Below are positions 51,881 through 63,732 of a DNA stretch of 64,000 nt, piece by piece (the first letter of the stretch is position 1; every line of letters begins with the position of its first letter). The stretch comes from Carposina sasakii (lineage: Eukaryota; Arthropoda; Insecta; Lepidoptera; Carposinidae). Position numbers and translations under genes: made by a program. The stretch is taken from positions 4,898,001-4,962,000 of the forward strand of contig CP053170.1 in the NCBI GenBank assembly GCA_014607495.2, written 5' to 3'. The notes under the pieces were generated by a model. The model did not search any database, had not been told where the DNA came from, and saw nothing but the letters and a program-made list of their open reading frames with translations.

Positions 51881-53640
51881 TAAATAAATTCTTTAAGTCT
51901 AATGAGTATCATAATTTGAAAATGAATTGGAAAATGAAACAATGCATTTTTTACTAAAATTATTCATATTATCGGCTTTTGTTTTCTCTCTAAGTTTTTG
52001 CTTTTCTCTTCTATGAGACAGTAGGATTAGTCTGTATTTCAATACGTTTTTGCAGTCTCAAAATTAAATAAAACTAATTATGCAAATTTTGATATACCCC
52101 GGTATTAATTACCTACTTTTGGCAACAATTCAAAAGATACCTCCTTCTCACAGAACGCAATTAAGCATAATTTTATTTCAAAACTTTTATGCCTTAGCTG
52201 CACAGTGGAGCGAGAGCCAAGTTCGAGAAAGTTGAAGCCATTACTGCCCTACAGTTTTCTGGGGCGAATCGGCACTTTAGTCCCGGTTCAAGTCCATACG
52301 GACTACGTGACGTTGTAATAAGGACTAGGGGAGAATAGGGACGTATTACGTTGGCCTGAAAACGTTTAGATGGCTTTAATAAATTTCTGATATAACATAT
52401 GACCGTGTATACCCGTTTAGATGTTTCAATTTTAATCTAAACTGCAACACTTAATACTTTTTGTTTATTCAGTTTTATATATCTAATTTATTTTGAGTTG
52501 GATAGGCAGGTACGAGTAAGTTTTAAATAGACTTTGTGATAGAAGATCGTATGTTGGTAATAATAAGCTAATAATAAAAATAAAGCTTAAAAAATTTATT
52601 TAAAGTACAACTCTTATACCTAAGTAATATTTCCGTCTAGTCACCTTTTTCCGGTATTGCATTTGTAATCTACCAACAATATTATTTCACTTATTTCAAA
52701 GATAGGCACGGCCTAGCTAGTGACAATAGCATTGTTAGCACCGTAAAATTTGAATATTTTGTTAGAACCGTGCATTTCAAATTCAAGGTACTTACAATTC
52801 ACCGTTTTAGTTCAAAGGAAATATTTGCATAGCGAGTCAAAAGTAATGAAGGGTGCGGGTAAAAGGTGTTTGCTTAAATGATCGTCAAATAACACGTCAC
52901 ATGAGATGCTTTGTTTATCAATGAGGCAGACCCTTTTCGTAATTAAATTTATATTTAGTAATGCAAAAAATCTAATAGTTTTCATAGAATAAAAATTAAT
53001 CACGATGCTTATATCTAAGAAAGTGGGACAAACACAAGGGAATACCTTTAGTAATTAAAATAAGAAACAAAATACGCCTACTTATTACCCGTTCTCCTCC
53101 TCAAATGTCTGCGAATATTCAAGTTTTTTTTTTAATAACACCAGCCTTATCGCTGACATTAGCGAGCGATATTAGTGTCGATGTCGAAGGCATATTGTAG
53201 AACACGCCATGTTATAAAAGGTTTTGAATAGTACGGGTTTTGGAGGGAGACAATTTGGCTTCTAGCACTTTGTCTGAATTTTTTAGGTTATATTAGAACT
53301 GTTAAAATAACAATGCCAGATTTATTTTTTTCAGATTTAAAATATTTAAAAATATTATTCTAAATGCCTAGCCCTTTTGTAATACAGCGTGTTTTACAAT
53401 ATGCCTTCGCTATCAAAACTCTATTTAGAAGATAAGATAGCTTTATGACGGTGAGAGTCGCGAGATCCTCTCAAGCTACTGCCCAACTTCTAAATTCCTT
53501 TAAAAACTTCGGTTTTAGGTCACCTGTATAATTAAATAGTCTTAAACGCCTCTCCCCATATTTCATAATTAAAATGGGGAATAAATCTCTTTAATCCCTG
53601 TCATCTAAACTTGGCGGTCTTGTTTTGATAAAACATAATT
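51881..53640. other. 1.76 kb unique AT-rich DNA, no gene seen
   Basis: No shared repeats or splice-flanked frames were noticed. A patch at 52200-52325 has balanced composition ('ggggcgaatcggcacttta') and might be conserved noncoding DNA. Confidence 0.4.
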
Positions 53641-53840
53641 AAGGCTTTTGCTGATGCGGGATTTTATTGCACCTCTTTCCCTGCATGTCGTAAGAATCAA
53701 GTGAGAAACTCGGGCATTCTCTCAAGCAACTGAACTAGCAAATTGTCACTACCATTTTAATCCGTCTCCGCTGTGCAAACTGAGAAGCTGTGGGTCTCCT
53801 TTATGATCCTACACAGTTCTGGCTACTGACATCGCAATAA
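53641..53840 (-). repeat. Dispersed repeat N, long diverged copy
   Basis: 'tgctgatgcgggattttatt', 'gcatgtcgtaagaatcaag', 'actcgggcattctctcaagc', 'aactagcaaattgtcactac' and 'tcctttatgatcctacacag' follow the N order in reverse. Confidence 0.65.
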
Positions 53841-54618
53841 CAGCTTAGCGAGCACCTAAATAAAATATCGGAGTACATAAATTACATTTATCAATATTAA
53901 TAAAACAAAGCTTTGTATATGTATTAGATATACATTTATAACTCGCGAACAGCTGAACCGATTTTTATTATCCGTGATTAATTCGATTAACGTTATCCCG
54001 TATAGCTGAATCAGAATTAAAATATCGAGAACAATTCAATGCCTGATTACCTTCATTGATCAGTATTATATGCAATTGAAATAATAAGGGCTTTTAGAGA
54101 TAGGAGGATAAGAAAGACAGAAACATAATGTTACTGAGATTCCAACCGTGGCCAATAGGGAATATGCGTCTGACACGAAAACAGATTTTTTATATTTTAT
54201 TGGAAAGATATTACAAATACAAACCGAATAGTGAAAAAATAACACCAATCGGTTAGTAAATACCAAACTTACAGGAGTTTAAAAGTTTGAAAAATTTAAC
54301 GAAAAAAATTTACAATATAAAAGGATACACTGTAACATAAAAGGAGTCAAAACATACAATTTTACCGATATTTTGAATGATCTCATTGATTTAATATATA
54401 ATTTATTAATATCTGCACCTATTAATAAACAAAACAATTTTTATTGACAACAATACACAAAAAATAAAATATTACGTTTATAAAATAAGAATGCAATTTT
54501 TCCAAGGAGTCGTAAGTAATAAACTCAGCTTGTGTTTGCCAACTAGTCGCACACAGGTTATAAAGCTATATGATCTGTATCAGCTACAAGTCAGCTAAAT
54601 AGATCCTTATAAGATAAA
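53841..54618. other. AT-rich DNA with a K-like scrap
   Basis: 'aactcgcgaacagctgaacc' then 'gatttttatt' at 53940-53970 is K-like. Otherwise no shared repeat; the minus frame at 54066-54266 is not called. Confidence 0.4.
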
Positions 54619-54656
54619 CTGGACTTCTCAGGGCTGTAAATGATGATGAAGATAAA
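54619..54656 (+). repeat. RTE-like LINE 3' tail scrap
   Basis: 'actggacttctcagggctgt' and 'aaatgatgatgaag' repeat the end of the remnant at 14128-14368. Confidence 0.6.
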
Positions 54657-54827
54657 AGTAATACACTTTTTACTCGCTGCGCCAGAAGGAAGGTTATGCT
54701 TTTCGAATGTATGTAAGTTTGTATGTATGTATATTTTTTGACACGCTAGACTCGTCTCAATCGTGAGACTAGTACTAGATAGGTAGGTAGGTAAGTACAT
54801 ACTTTTTTACACAGTGGTTCTTTTTCT

Positions 54828-55209
54828 TCAGGGTGTTTTTTTGTTTCCACTCTTAACCCTTCGTTAAGTACGTACTCTATACATCAAATAAAGTAAGTTT
54901 ATGCCAAAAAAATGCTGGGATACTATGTTATTTTTTTGAATTTTTTTGTTATTACTTGATCGGGCGAAATTTATAGTGTTTATGCTAGTTTTTCATAGAT
55001 AAATATTAATTATTTCTCGTAAAAAAATCTCGCTACACGCGTCAATGTGCATTTATGCAGAAAAACGCAGTCTATTTACTCAACTTTAGACCCTAATATT
55101 TTGGAAACCAGACACTTCTCAGGTATGCTTCCATGGAGAAAAATGATCGTGATGTCATCATGGAGATTCCGTAGTTTTCGGGAACGTTGACTACCAAAAA
55201 TCATTCTGT
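54828..55209 (-). mobile_element. MITE family A, full-length copy 8
   Basis: Left end TCAGGGTGTTTTTTTGTTTC (first base changed), then a partly duplicated 'aacccttcgttaagtacgta' segment; right end 'gactaccaaaaatcattctgt' then ATA. The interior matches in order, with a small deletion near 54980 ('aaatttatagtgtttatgc'). Confidence 0.9.
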
Positions 55210-56028
55210 ATATTCAAATGACATTTATTCTATCGGGAAGTTTGTGTAATTTTCAACAACCCTCATTAGAACCAAATTACTGAGGACCAGAAAGAGACAA
55301 AAGAAATGGGGGTCCCATGGATAGAAGTTTTTGCAACAGTGTAAAGTGGTCATTAATTAATGCCAGGTTGCTATTGTTCTTTGAAATGAATGTACATTTT
55401 TTGTAGGTAATTTTTTAAGGATTTTTTGTGATTTTTTGCCTCTATTTATTTACTGCTGAGATGCTGAGCTGGCTATATTAAGGCCGACCTTCACAGTTTA
55501 TAATTTTTCAGCCAATTTTCTAAACTTTTAATGGCTTGTATAGTTAGTACATAAGTTCGCATGGGTGATTGCTAACCCTGAGGTAAACCCTAAATACTAC
55601 GCGTATGTAAGTGATTTTTTTTCAAGTAGTTATTCTAAAAATAATTAAACTTTTTATTTAATCAAACTAAAATTTAAGGTTTTTGCATTTCTACCTATGC
55701 TTTTATATACCATACCTCAGTGCTTACTCAACTTTTAACATCACATCGCACTAGACTGACCTGAATATCACCCGATGAAAATGAATAAGACGCTGTAAAT
55801 GTAAAAGAAATTCCAAAATGAAACCTTTTAGATAAATGTATTCCCCAGGGCGTCGTGGGTGCAGTCATACTCAAATGAATATTTCAAAATTCGGAGCATC
55901 CGAGAAACAATATCTTGAAAGTCATTTCATATAAGATGCACTTTTTAGAACTATCCCTGGCGGAATACATTTGTAGGCAGGAAAAAGGGCATATTAAAAT
56001 ATTTTAAATATATATCTCCCTGTTCTAT
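55210..56028. other. Unique DNA, nothing recognised
   Basis: No shared repeat or coding signal found. Confidence 0.4.
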
Positions 56029-56149
56029 TTAGGGCTGATTTGAAGGAGAAATGTGTTGCTGCCTTTCTCTAAAACTTGAACAAGATAGAGACAGCAATAA
56101 CTTTAACCTTCAGATAGGCTATCTGACTATTGGAAAAATCGGCCCTTAG
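56029..56149 (+). mobile_element. MITE-like repeat P, copy 2
   Basis: 'agggctgatttgaaggaga' left and 'ggaaaaatcggccctta' right form short inverted ends. Interior 'ctctaaaacttgaacaagat' and 'aaccttcagataggctatct' are the complement of 36066-36215. Confidence 0.6.
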
Positions 56150-56580
56150 AGTGAAATTGTTATAAAAATGTTATCAATTTTTTAATTACCAACGTCTATT
56201 ACACCATTAGGCAGTTCGCATATTCTGGTTCGCAACTCCTAATAGCTACTTGAAAAACACGTAAAATATCAAAGTCTCCTAATTTCCTGAGATATTTATC
56301 ATCCTAAATATTACAACGCCTATAAAATTATTATATTTTGTCGGTCATTAACCATTGGGTTATTTGTTTTATTACACGCAATAAAAGGAAGATGGCGATG
56401 GCGCAGTTAAAAAGTTTTCTCATAAAAAACAAAGTACGACATTTATTTGACTAAAATATGAAGTTGTTTTTTCTTCGAACTTCCATGAGATATGATAATG
56501 GTGTGGACACATATTTATTTCCCACATTTTACTAGCAAAATATTTATCCACATCTCCATATAATAATAATATGTGTGTCT
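56150..56580. other. AT-rich DNA, nothing recognised
   Basis: No shared repeat or coding signal found. Confidence 0.4.
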
Positions 56581-56582
56581 AT

Positions 56583-56941
56583 ACAGGGTGATTTTTGGTC
56601 GTCAACGTTCCCGAAAACTACGGAATCTCCTCATCATCACGATCATTTTTCTCCATGGAAGCATACCTGGGAAGTGTCTGGTTTCCAAAATATTAGGGTC
56701 CAAAGTTGAGTAAATAAATGCACATAGACGCGCGTAGCAGGATTTTTTCACGAAAAATAATTAATATCTATCTATAAAAAAACTAACATAAACACTAGAC
56801 ACTATAAATTTCGCACGATCAAGGAATTTAAAATTAAAAAAAAAAAAAAAATTCCCAGCATTTTTTTTGGCATAAACTTACTTTATTTCATGTATAGAGT
56901 ACGTACCCTTCGTTGAAGGTGGCCACAAAAAAACACCCTGT
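56583..56941 (+). mobile_element. MITE family A, full-length copy 9
   Basis: ACAGGGTGATTTTTGGTCG to GCCACAAAAAAACACCCTGT, flanked TAT/ATA. Lacks about 15 bases of the 'gactgcgtttttctgc' segment. The right end shares 'aaggtggccac' with copy 7, so copies 7 and 9 form a subfamily. Confidence 0.92.
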
Positions 56942-57740
56942 ATACTTTCCCAATAATACGGCTGATGATTTTACCGATAATTTAAAGGGACAATAGATTA
57001 TAAAGCATATAGCAAAATTTATATAAAGCTACTTTTATCCGAAAGTAAAATATTTCATTCCGTAAAATAACTCACAAAGCTTTTGCTTCCGCGAAAGCTT
57101 TTATAGTTTATAGTTGCATTTGTAACTCTAAATAAAATTTTATTATTCTCTTTATTTCTGTACCTACTATTTCATATAAAGTCGCGGATAAACGCTAGTT
57201 TTTAATAAAAACATCGAACCCTCGTCCTTCGCCATGGGGGTTAAAAATAGGCAAAGCAAATAAAACCCATGGATTTATTTCTGAATTCAATAAAGATTTT
57301 ATATAAACCATATTGGATTGTAGCTGTCCAACTTATATTAGCTATATTTGACATACCTATTTGTTATTTATATTTAACATATCTATGTATAGATATGTTA
57401 AAATACTAAATGGTTTTATCACTGGTGGTCCCGGGTTCAAAACGGACAAGATTAACAAACTTCATAATATTAATATTTTTTTCTTTCCTTATGATTACTT
57501 CGTTTTTCCTTGCATATTATAGTTAAGTAAGATAAACTTCAGGTATTTTTATCGTACTTTATGTGAAAATCTGCTGAAAATATAAGCAAATTATTATATA
57601 CCTAAAGATACTAGAGGGAAGTACCAACTAAATTTTAAAAAATCAAGGATTCAATCAGTACCACTTTATTATAGCTTTTTATAAAAATAATTTATATACT
57701 TACCAATGTTTATTCTCTCTGAAACTATTATTTACTCGTA
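56942..57740. other. AT-rich DNA, nothing recognised
   Basis: 'ccctcgtccttcgccatggg' at 57219 and 'cctcatccttcgccctatc' at 63096 are similar, but too short to define a family. No gene signal. Confidence 0.4.
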
Positions 57741-58050
57741 ACTAGTGGACGTCCGCGTGGACGACAGAAAAAAAAACAAAATATCGAAATTATCCGGGAT
57801 AAAAACATTTTCCCGGGATAAAAGTAGCCTATATGTTAAGTGGGACCTGTCACAATATATTCCTGAAAACTGCATCGAAATCGGTTCAGACGTTTCTGAG
57901 ATTAGCGTGCACAAACGCACAGACAAACAGACAAAGATTCCAAAAATCATTGTTTTGGGTACTATTGCGTTGATAAAGGTATTCTATAATATTTTTTCTT
58001 ATATATCTTCCATGTACAGACCGTTACATTTTTGTTATATCTATAGATAT
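57741..58050 (-). mobile_element. Helitron-like module K3, copy c
   Basis: 'actagtggacgtccgcgtgg', 'tatccgggataaaaacattt', 'cctatatgttaagtgggacc', 'atcggttcagacgtttctga' and 'tcattgttttgggtactatt', to 'gttatatctatagatat'. Reading frames on both strands here are shadows of the repeat. Confidence 0.7.
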
Positions 58051-59090
58051 GTACATTTTGCTTTTACATTACCTTTATGCCCACAATAAACAACAATTCA
58101 AGTTACGAATTCCACTAAAAACGGGATTTAGAAATGCACTACCTTTGCGTGACCAACTTTCCCTACACTACTCACCATCGAAAATACACTGGTACGCTAT
58201 TATTTAAGCTATTAAATTTTATAGCCCTGATTAATATCACGCATTTATAGCTATTAATAACCCTCATTAATGAGTAAGAGGGGTTGAATCTACCCCGTAT
58301 GTAAAAGAATGATAGATGCGGTCACGTTTAACTAAAGGAATTTAAAAAAATAAAAAATTAATTGCGGACTGCTAAAATCATTGCCATTCCTTTTCCACGA
58401 CACATTAATACATCAGTGTCTGTTTGTCTGTATAAAATCCTGTACCTACTTATATTCATAAAAAATCTGAGAATATTTTCATTCATAGAGCTAAACATCA
58501 CTTTTATGGGATAACCACAAAATAAGAAATGGTCGCTTAACGCCTAGAAGAAGCAGCCTCCTACAATCAGAAAACGCTTATTTACCTATATCTTTAGTTT
58601 TCTATAAGCGGAAAATGACATTTCTCAGCTCGCACTTATACACTTCAAAGCGGTTGAACTTTAAACAGCGACGCTCGTGTCCGGATGAAATACTTTAAAC
58701 TTTCAACCGCGTATGAAAAATGACCGCTCCATAACTTTAACGTAGTCGGTCTATGGAGTAAATACAGATAGGAGATGGCTTAGCAATCCACTGCTTATGT
58801 CCAGCCTAGCTATCCCCAATGCCCTCTACAGCGGCCTGCATCCAGCAAATACCTTAGATACTTTAGAACACGTCGGTCCCATCGGTTCTTCGAGCTATGC
58901 ACCCTGACCAGCTTGCTGGACTGTTGGGCTATGTCTCAAACCTTAATTTGTCGCTTTTTAAAAACGATTATTATTATAAACAATTCGTGAGGAAATTTCG
59001 CCACTGCGAAAGTGCTCTGCGCGCAAGTGTATAACGTAGGAACCCTGCACCTGTGCTGACAATACCGTCCGAAAATCCCACTGCACCGCA
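58051..59090. other. Mostly unique DNA; possible RTE scrap at 58785-58850
   Basis: 'ctacagcggcctgcatccag' and 'ttatgtccagcctagct' read on the minus strand like a decayed RTE end (compare GGATGCAGGC and GGCCTATGTCC at 14278-14335). 58550-58760 is non-repeat and of balanced composition. Confidence 0.3.
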
Positions 59091-59096
59091 AACAAC

Positions 59097-59195
59097 CAGC
59101 CAGCATGGTGACTATGGATAAAACCCCCCTATGACAGTAGCTTTGTGGCGTGCCCTAGCCCTACGTCCAGCAGTGGACTGCAATAGGCTGATGTA
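59097..59195 (+). repeat. LINE tail L1, plus copy
   Basis: 'agcatggtgactatggataa', 'gctttgtggcgtgccctagc' and 'cctacgtccagcagtggact', then GCAATAGGCTGATG and a GTAT tail. Missing the CTGGGGGAG word. Confidence 0.72.
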
Positions 59196-59349
59196 TGTAT
59201 CTATGTTTGCATAGCTCCACCATACATCTGCTTTATGCGTCGATGCGACAGCAACAAATTTGTTGACTCACACTTCAGGAAAGTTTTAATACTTCGCCAT
59301 TATAATTTGTCATGTGAAATTCAATAGTTCGCTTTGGGTGGATTTCAGC

Positions 59350-59560
59350 AAACTTAGCGGCTGCCTACGACTTCGTCCGCGTAAAAGGGAATTTCGTATC
59401 AGCATTTTGCACCCGTGCGAAGCCGGGGTGGGTCGCAAGTTATACATATTAACCTTCGTCTTGAATCACTCTTTCTATAAAAAACGCTTAAAATCCGTTG
59501 CGTAGTTTCAAAGATACTTACAGATAGCTGGAAGCGACTTTGTTTCATATATAATGATAT
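59350..59560 (-). mobile_element. Helitron-like module K6
   Basis: 'agcggctgcctacgacttcg', 'tccgcgtaaaagggaatttc', 'cacccgtgcgaagccggggt' and 'ccgttgcgtagtttcaaag': K-type tail with a distinct middle. Confidence 0.55.
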
Positions 59561-59599
59561 AAGTAGGTAAATACATATTATAACCACATAGCCCATTTT

Positions 59600-59755
59600 C
59601 CTCAAGAAGGTTGTGCGAAATTGTGTAAATTACACACCGACTTTTCATCAGTCAGCCAATTCCCACACGAAAAGGGCTATCGCCGATTTCCGGGCACAGA
59701 TATAAACAAATATCCGACCGGTAAACAAATCTAGTGGGAAATATTCCCATATCAT
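59600..59755 (+). repeat. S3-associated module, diverged copy
   Basis: 'agaaggttgtgcgaaattg', 'ttacacaccgacttttcatc', 'tatcgccgatttccgggcac' and 'gaccggtaaacaaatctag' track 49955-50100 at low similarity. Confidence 0.5.
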
Positions 59756-60599
59756 TCTAATTAGATAGCTACCTATTTATCATAGGTTATTTATTGAAGG
59801 CTCATTTTATTAAAAAGATACGATATTATTATTATCTAAAAAAAAAAAAAACATTCAGAAGACAAAACTTACTGGGCTAGGAATAAAAATAAGACCGAGC
59901 TAACTATATTCCCCGCATGTAAGTTTACAACAACTTGGCGAGTTTGCGAATACTAAAAAGAAGTTCTGTAAAACTACCACCGATGTACCTAAGCAATATT
60001 TACTGCTTCACACGTTTTGTAAATAGAGTTCTACCGGTTGATTATGTAATTCGAGCTCGAAATCGTACCTCACTTCACTTTACATTTCGTATTCGAACTC
60101 ACGTAACTTCTACAAAAGTTATCTCTTTGATCTTTTACATCTGACCCCGCTGTGCTAAACGTGATTGTAGGATTTAATTCGCTAATTCACAGTTTGGCTA
60201 TTCTATTTATTTTTTTGTATGTATTTAAAATTATCTCTACAACGAATAAGTCTAAAAGAAATCCATACCTAATCTACACCCTAACTGACTGACTACGTAT
60301 GGAAGTTTGGAAGTTCCAAACAGTTCTGTTGATTTGACTACATAAAAGTTGTTTTTCTGCCGATACCAGACAACTTTATGTTACTGACTATAATCACAAT
60401 TTGTGATATACACCTTTATGACCTCTGTCTGAGAAATATCATATCAATGAAGTGAATGAATGAAAAAAGAAATAGGTCCTTACACATTTTCGAATAACAA
60501 TAATGGTAAAAGCTTGAATCTCGTTTTTAAGGCCCTTTGGAAGCAAGCAAAAGCAAATTATATTTTTTACCACTTTTTGAAAACTACTATTTCATGTTG
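59756..60599. other. AT-rich DNA with an N scrap
   Basis: 60135-60200 ('ttacatctgaccccgctgtg', 'ctaaacgtgattgtaggatt') is the middle of an N repeat in reverse. Nothing else recognised. Confidence 0.4.
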
Positions 60600-60800
60600 T
60601 ATCCCACGCTGATGCGGGGCTTCACTAAAATACATCGGCTGCGTCTGTTTTTGTTTCGCAAGAGTAGGCTAAGGAATAGGGTTCTCTCAGGCGATGAGCT
60701 AGCAACTCGTCACCATTTTACACATGCTAATCGTGACTGTGGGATCTCCCGTATGATCTTGCACTTCAAACACAGCCGTGTTTCCAAAATGGGTTTTCAC
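60600..60800 (-). repeat. Dispersed repeat N, long copy
   Basis: 'acgctgatgcggggcttcac', 'cggctgcgtctgtttttgt', 'tctcaggcgatgagctagca', 'actcgtcaccattttacaca' and 'gtgactgtgggatctcccgt', ending 'cagccgtgtttccaaaatgg'. Near complete. Confidence 0.72.
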
Positions 60801-61504
60801 TGAAATAAATTACTGTTATCTGCGTGATTATTAAGTACATTTTCAAAATGAAAGGTTTATTATATTTTAGAACGTAGGTAAGCCCAGTAGAATGTTACTA
60901 ATAGCGCTGCCTCCACATAAATCTGGAGAGATCTCTTTCATGCGCTTATTTGGTAAATCGTCTTATTGCCTGCGGGATTATGCCCGCATAGGAGGGGAGC
61001 ATGAAATTAATTTGCTATCTTTTACACAGATGGGATAAAACTGGATTAAAAGGCTGTCTTGCTAGTTTACTTATATGGATGGGCAGACCCTGGCTACATT
61101 GGAATAATGCAAGGTTATAATATTAATAGCGAAGACTATGAATATCATACTGTGTGTGCCCTTGGGGATATCCCTTTCCAAATTAGGGGAAATTACATGT
61201 TAAAATTCTCTAAATAGGTACTAAGTCTTGGCTTCGGCCCTATCTAAAAAGACCAAAAAGTCCTGATTCTACGTAATATCGTGGTAGTTTTTCAGCACAA
61301 TAGTTTTTTGGTTTGTATTTCTGTTTTAAAAGATTAAACTCTCAAAAAAATTTAACCAGTTTACTCAGTACACAGAACTCATACAATTTCCTACAATTTT
61401 GTAAATACGATTAAAAATATATCCCGTAAACGCATTCAAACATTATGTACTTAATTTTATTTTTGTTCTAAAGAAACAGAATGCGAATCGCTAGAGAAAA
61501 CCTT
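60801..61504. other. Unique DNA, nothing recognised
   Basis: A small palindrome, 'cctgcgggattatgcccgca', occurs near 60970. No gene signal. Confidence 0.4.
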
Positions 61505-61688
61505 CCCCTTATTACCTAACTAGCAAAATTAAGCGATAGCGAAAATTGTACAAAAATCGCTGATCGCTTGTCAAATTCGTATTACGTAAAATGAATTTCA
61601 AAGAAACTTTGACGTTTCAGGGCGAATATTGTATAATTTTCGCTATCGGTTTGTTTCGGCTTTGCTATTGCAAATTAGGTAATCAGGA
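61505..61688. mobile_element. Foldback MITE, family F, copy 3
   Basis: Left CCCCTTATTACCTAACTAGC then 'aaaattaagcgatagcg'; right 'ttttcgctatcgg' and 'ggctttgctattgcaaatta' then GGTAATCAGGAGG. Same end sequence as F1 and F2 but a different interior. It abuts G2 with no spacer. Confidence 0.72.
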
Positions 61689-61980
61689 GGTCTACTCTGA
61701 AGTGACGATAAACGAAGTATTGGCCGAATATCGAGGTGTTTCCTACTACGAACTTCCTTCGATCGGATCAGTCGCGCCGTTTTTTTATTCGGTCCGATCG
61801 AATTCTATTTGACAGGTATAAGGCTAGATAACAGAAAGCTTATAATATTAGTCAATGTGAAATATTCTCTATGGTTCTGAATGAGTTGTGAACTCAGATG
61901 AATGAATCCGAAGCAATTTCGTAGTTCGGTCGGGCTTCGGTCGGACCGAAAGATTCGAAAGCGGCATTTCAGAGTAGACC
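61689..61980 (+). mobile_element. MITE family G, copy 2
   Basis: GGTCTACTCTGAAGTGACG to GCATTTCAGAGTAGACC, 292 bp, closely matching G1 (10778-11093) but without its 25-base internal insert. A frame at 61591-61812 across F3 and G2 is not a gene. Confidence 0.88.
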
Positions 61981-62078
61981 CCCAGGGAGCTTATCAACTC
62001 TACCTACAAGGTCGTGTACAATACCTATAGGTATAGATAGAAGTGAGCTTACTTATAAATAAAATCACATTTACAATA

Positions 62079-62975
62079 TACATGATGATTTTTCGTCGTC
62101 AACGTTCCCGAAAACTACGGAATCTCCTCATCATCATGATCATTTTTCTCCATGGAAGCATACCCGGGAAGTGTCTGGTTTCCAAAATAATAAAGTTGAG
62201 TAAATAGACTGCGTTTTTCTGCATAAATGCATATTGACGCGTGTATTTATTTATTGAAAAAACCAACAGCGTTACAAATCATTAAACTATAGTAAATGAT
62301 ATTCTTAAATAAGGCCAATGACAGGTTTTCCTGATTATACTTAAAATTAGCAAGCAGGCAGTGGCGGGAAACTCAATTACTAGTTAAGTAAAACTAACTT
62401 AGTTGTACCTACAAATTAAAATAAACAGGTAATTAACTATAAAATAAACTTACGGTATCTCTATAACATACTATAATAGCTACTATAATAGATATGTAAT
62501 ATTATACATATATATACACCCATATACATACATACTCGTATACATATTCATAAATGCAACATATACACAAATACGTATACATAATGATATAGAAGAAAAT
62601 AAACTACTTACATAAACTATGCAATGCTAATAAAAATAGTAAAAGGATTGTGCTAAACGTGGCCTAGGGATCTTACTCGCGTTTTCGCGGAAATGATCAC
62701 ACCTGTATGAACGTAAGAGGCAAGAAAAATTCAAAAAACGGCAAGCAAATCGAGGATATATCAGTAGCAAGATTTTTTCACGAGAAATAATTGATATCTG
62801 TCTATGAAAAAAAGAGCATAAATACTGGACACTATAAATTTCGCCCGATCAATATGTAATTATTTTTTTAAAGTTTTACATCGTTTCCCAGCATTATTTA
62901 TTATTTATAACTTACTTTATTTGATGTATAGAGTACGTACGCTTCGTTAAGGGTGGCAACTAAAAAATACCCTGT
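62079..62975 (+). mobile_element. MITE family A, copy 10, split by a 520-bp insertion
   Basis: Left part 62079-62245 ('acatgatgatttttcgtcg' to 'tattgacgcgtgta'); right part from about 62765 ('gcaagattttttcacgaga' to 'aaaaaataccctgt'). In intact copies GACGCGTGTA is directly followed by GCAAGATTTT. Confidence 0.9.
62246..62764. mobile_element. Insertion inside MITE A10, probably a retroelement fragment
   Basis: Starts TTTATTTATTGAAAAAACCA, like a reversed A-rich tail (similar start at 29036-29085), contains an AT-rich body with CATA repeats at 62495-62560 and an N scrap ('tgtgctaaacgtggcctagg') at 62649. GTA flanks both junctions and may be a short target duplication. No coding frame. Confidence 0.6.
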
Positions 62976-63610
62976 ATACAGGAATTAACATGAGATACGA
63001 TCTCCCGGCCTATAAACTACTTCGCCCATAGCCAGCTCAGCAGCCCCGTGTAAATAAAATAAAAATAACACCCCTTCACGTTTGTTTTGCAAGCCTCATC
63101 CTTCGCCCTATCGAAACTTGTCGGGGGTAATATATAGTTTTGTTTTCTCTCGGTTTTTGGGGTTCCTTGAAAAGGAATTACCTATATATATATATATATA
63201 TATATATATCCACTTTTATATTGAGATACTCGTATCTAACTAGGCACTGTCTAGAAACCTATCACCGGAACAGGTGTACGCTAAGAAGATTTAATTAATC
63301 TTAGAACTTTGATCTGAAACTTTTAGGTTAATGCGATGGAATAATAACCGTATTATTATTATTTATTTAGACTATAAGTAAAATTTTTGAATAACGATAA
63401 TATAGCGCTATTCACTGTAGAAATAACGCATGTCGCGATATGCAACAAAATGCATTCATTTGTATGGAATCCTTTGTTCGCTTCCCCGATACGAATTAGA
63501 GTCCGTTTCATAGAAAAGCTCCCCTGCCTGATTCTAGAAATATTTTTTTTTTGTATGCACATACAAAGATAATGTTGTCATACACATAATTTTTCAAAGA
63601 AACTTTGAAA
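62976..63610. other. Unique DNA with TA microsatellite at 63183-63209
   Basis: Pure (TA)n for about 26 bases; otherwise no shared repeat. Overlapping antiparallel frames at 63359-63572 are not called. Confidence 0.45.
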
Positions 63611-63732
63611 ACTTGTACATCTCAACTATTATATCTTCAAAATTGGTCAGAAGTGGCACCATGTGGTTCTATCGGCCCTTGGTGCTCTGCCTACCCCGTA
63701 AGGGGTAAAGGCGTGATTATATGTATGTATGT
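63611..63732 (-). repeat. Dispersed repeat L2, copy e
   Basis: 'acttgtacatctcaactatt', 'caaaattggtcagaagtggc', 'accatgtggttctatcggcc' and 'ctaccccgtaaggggtaaag', ending in ATGTATGTATGTA: the end of L2 in reverse. Confidence 0.75.
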
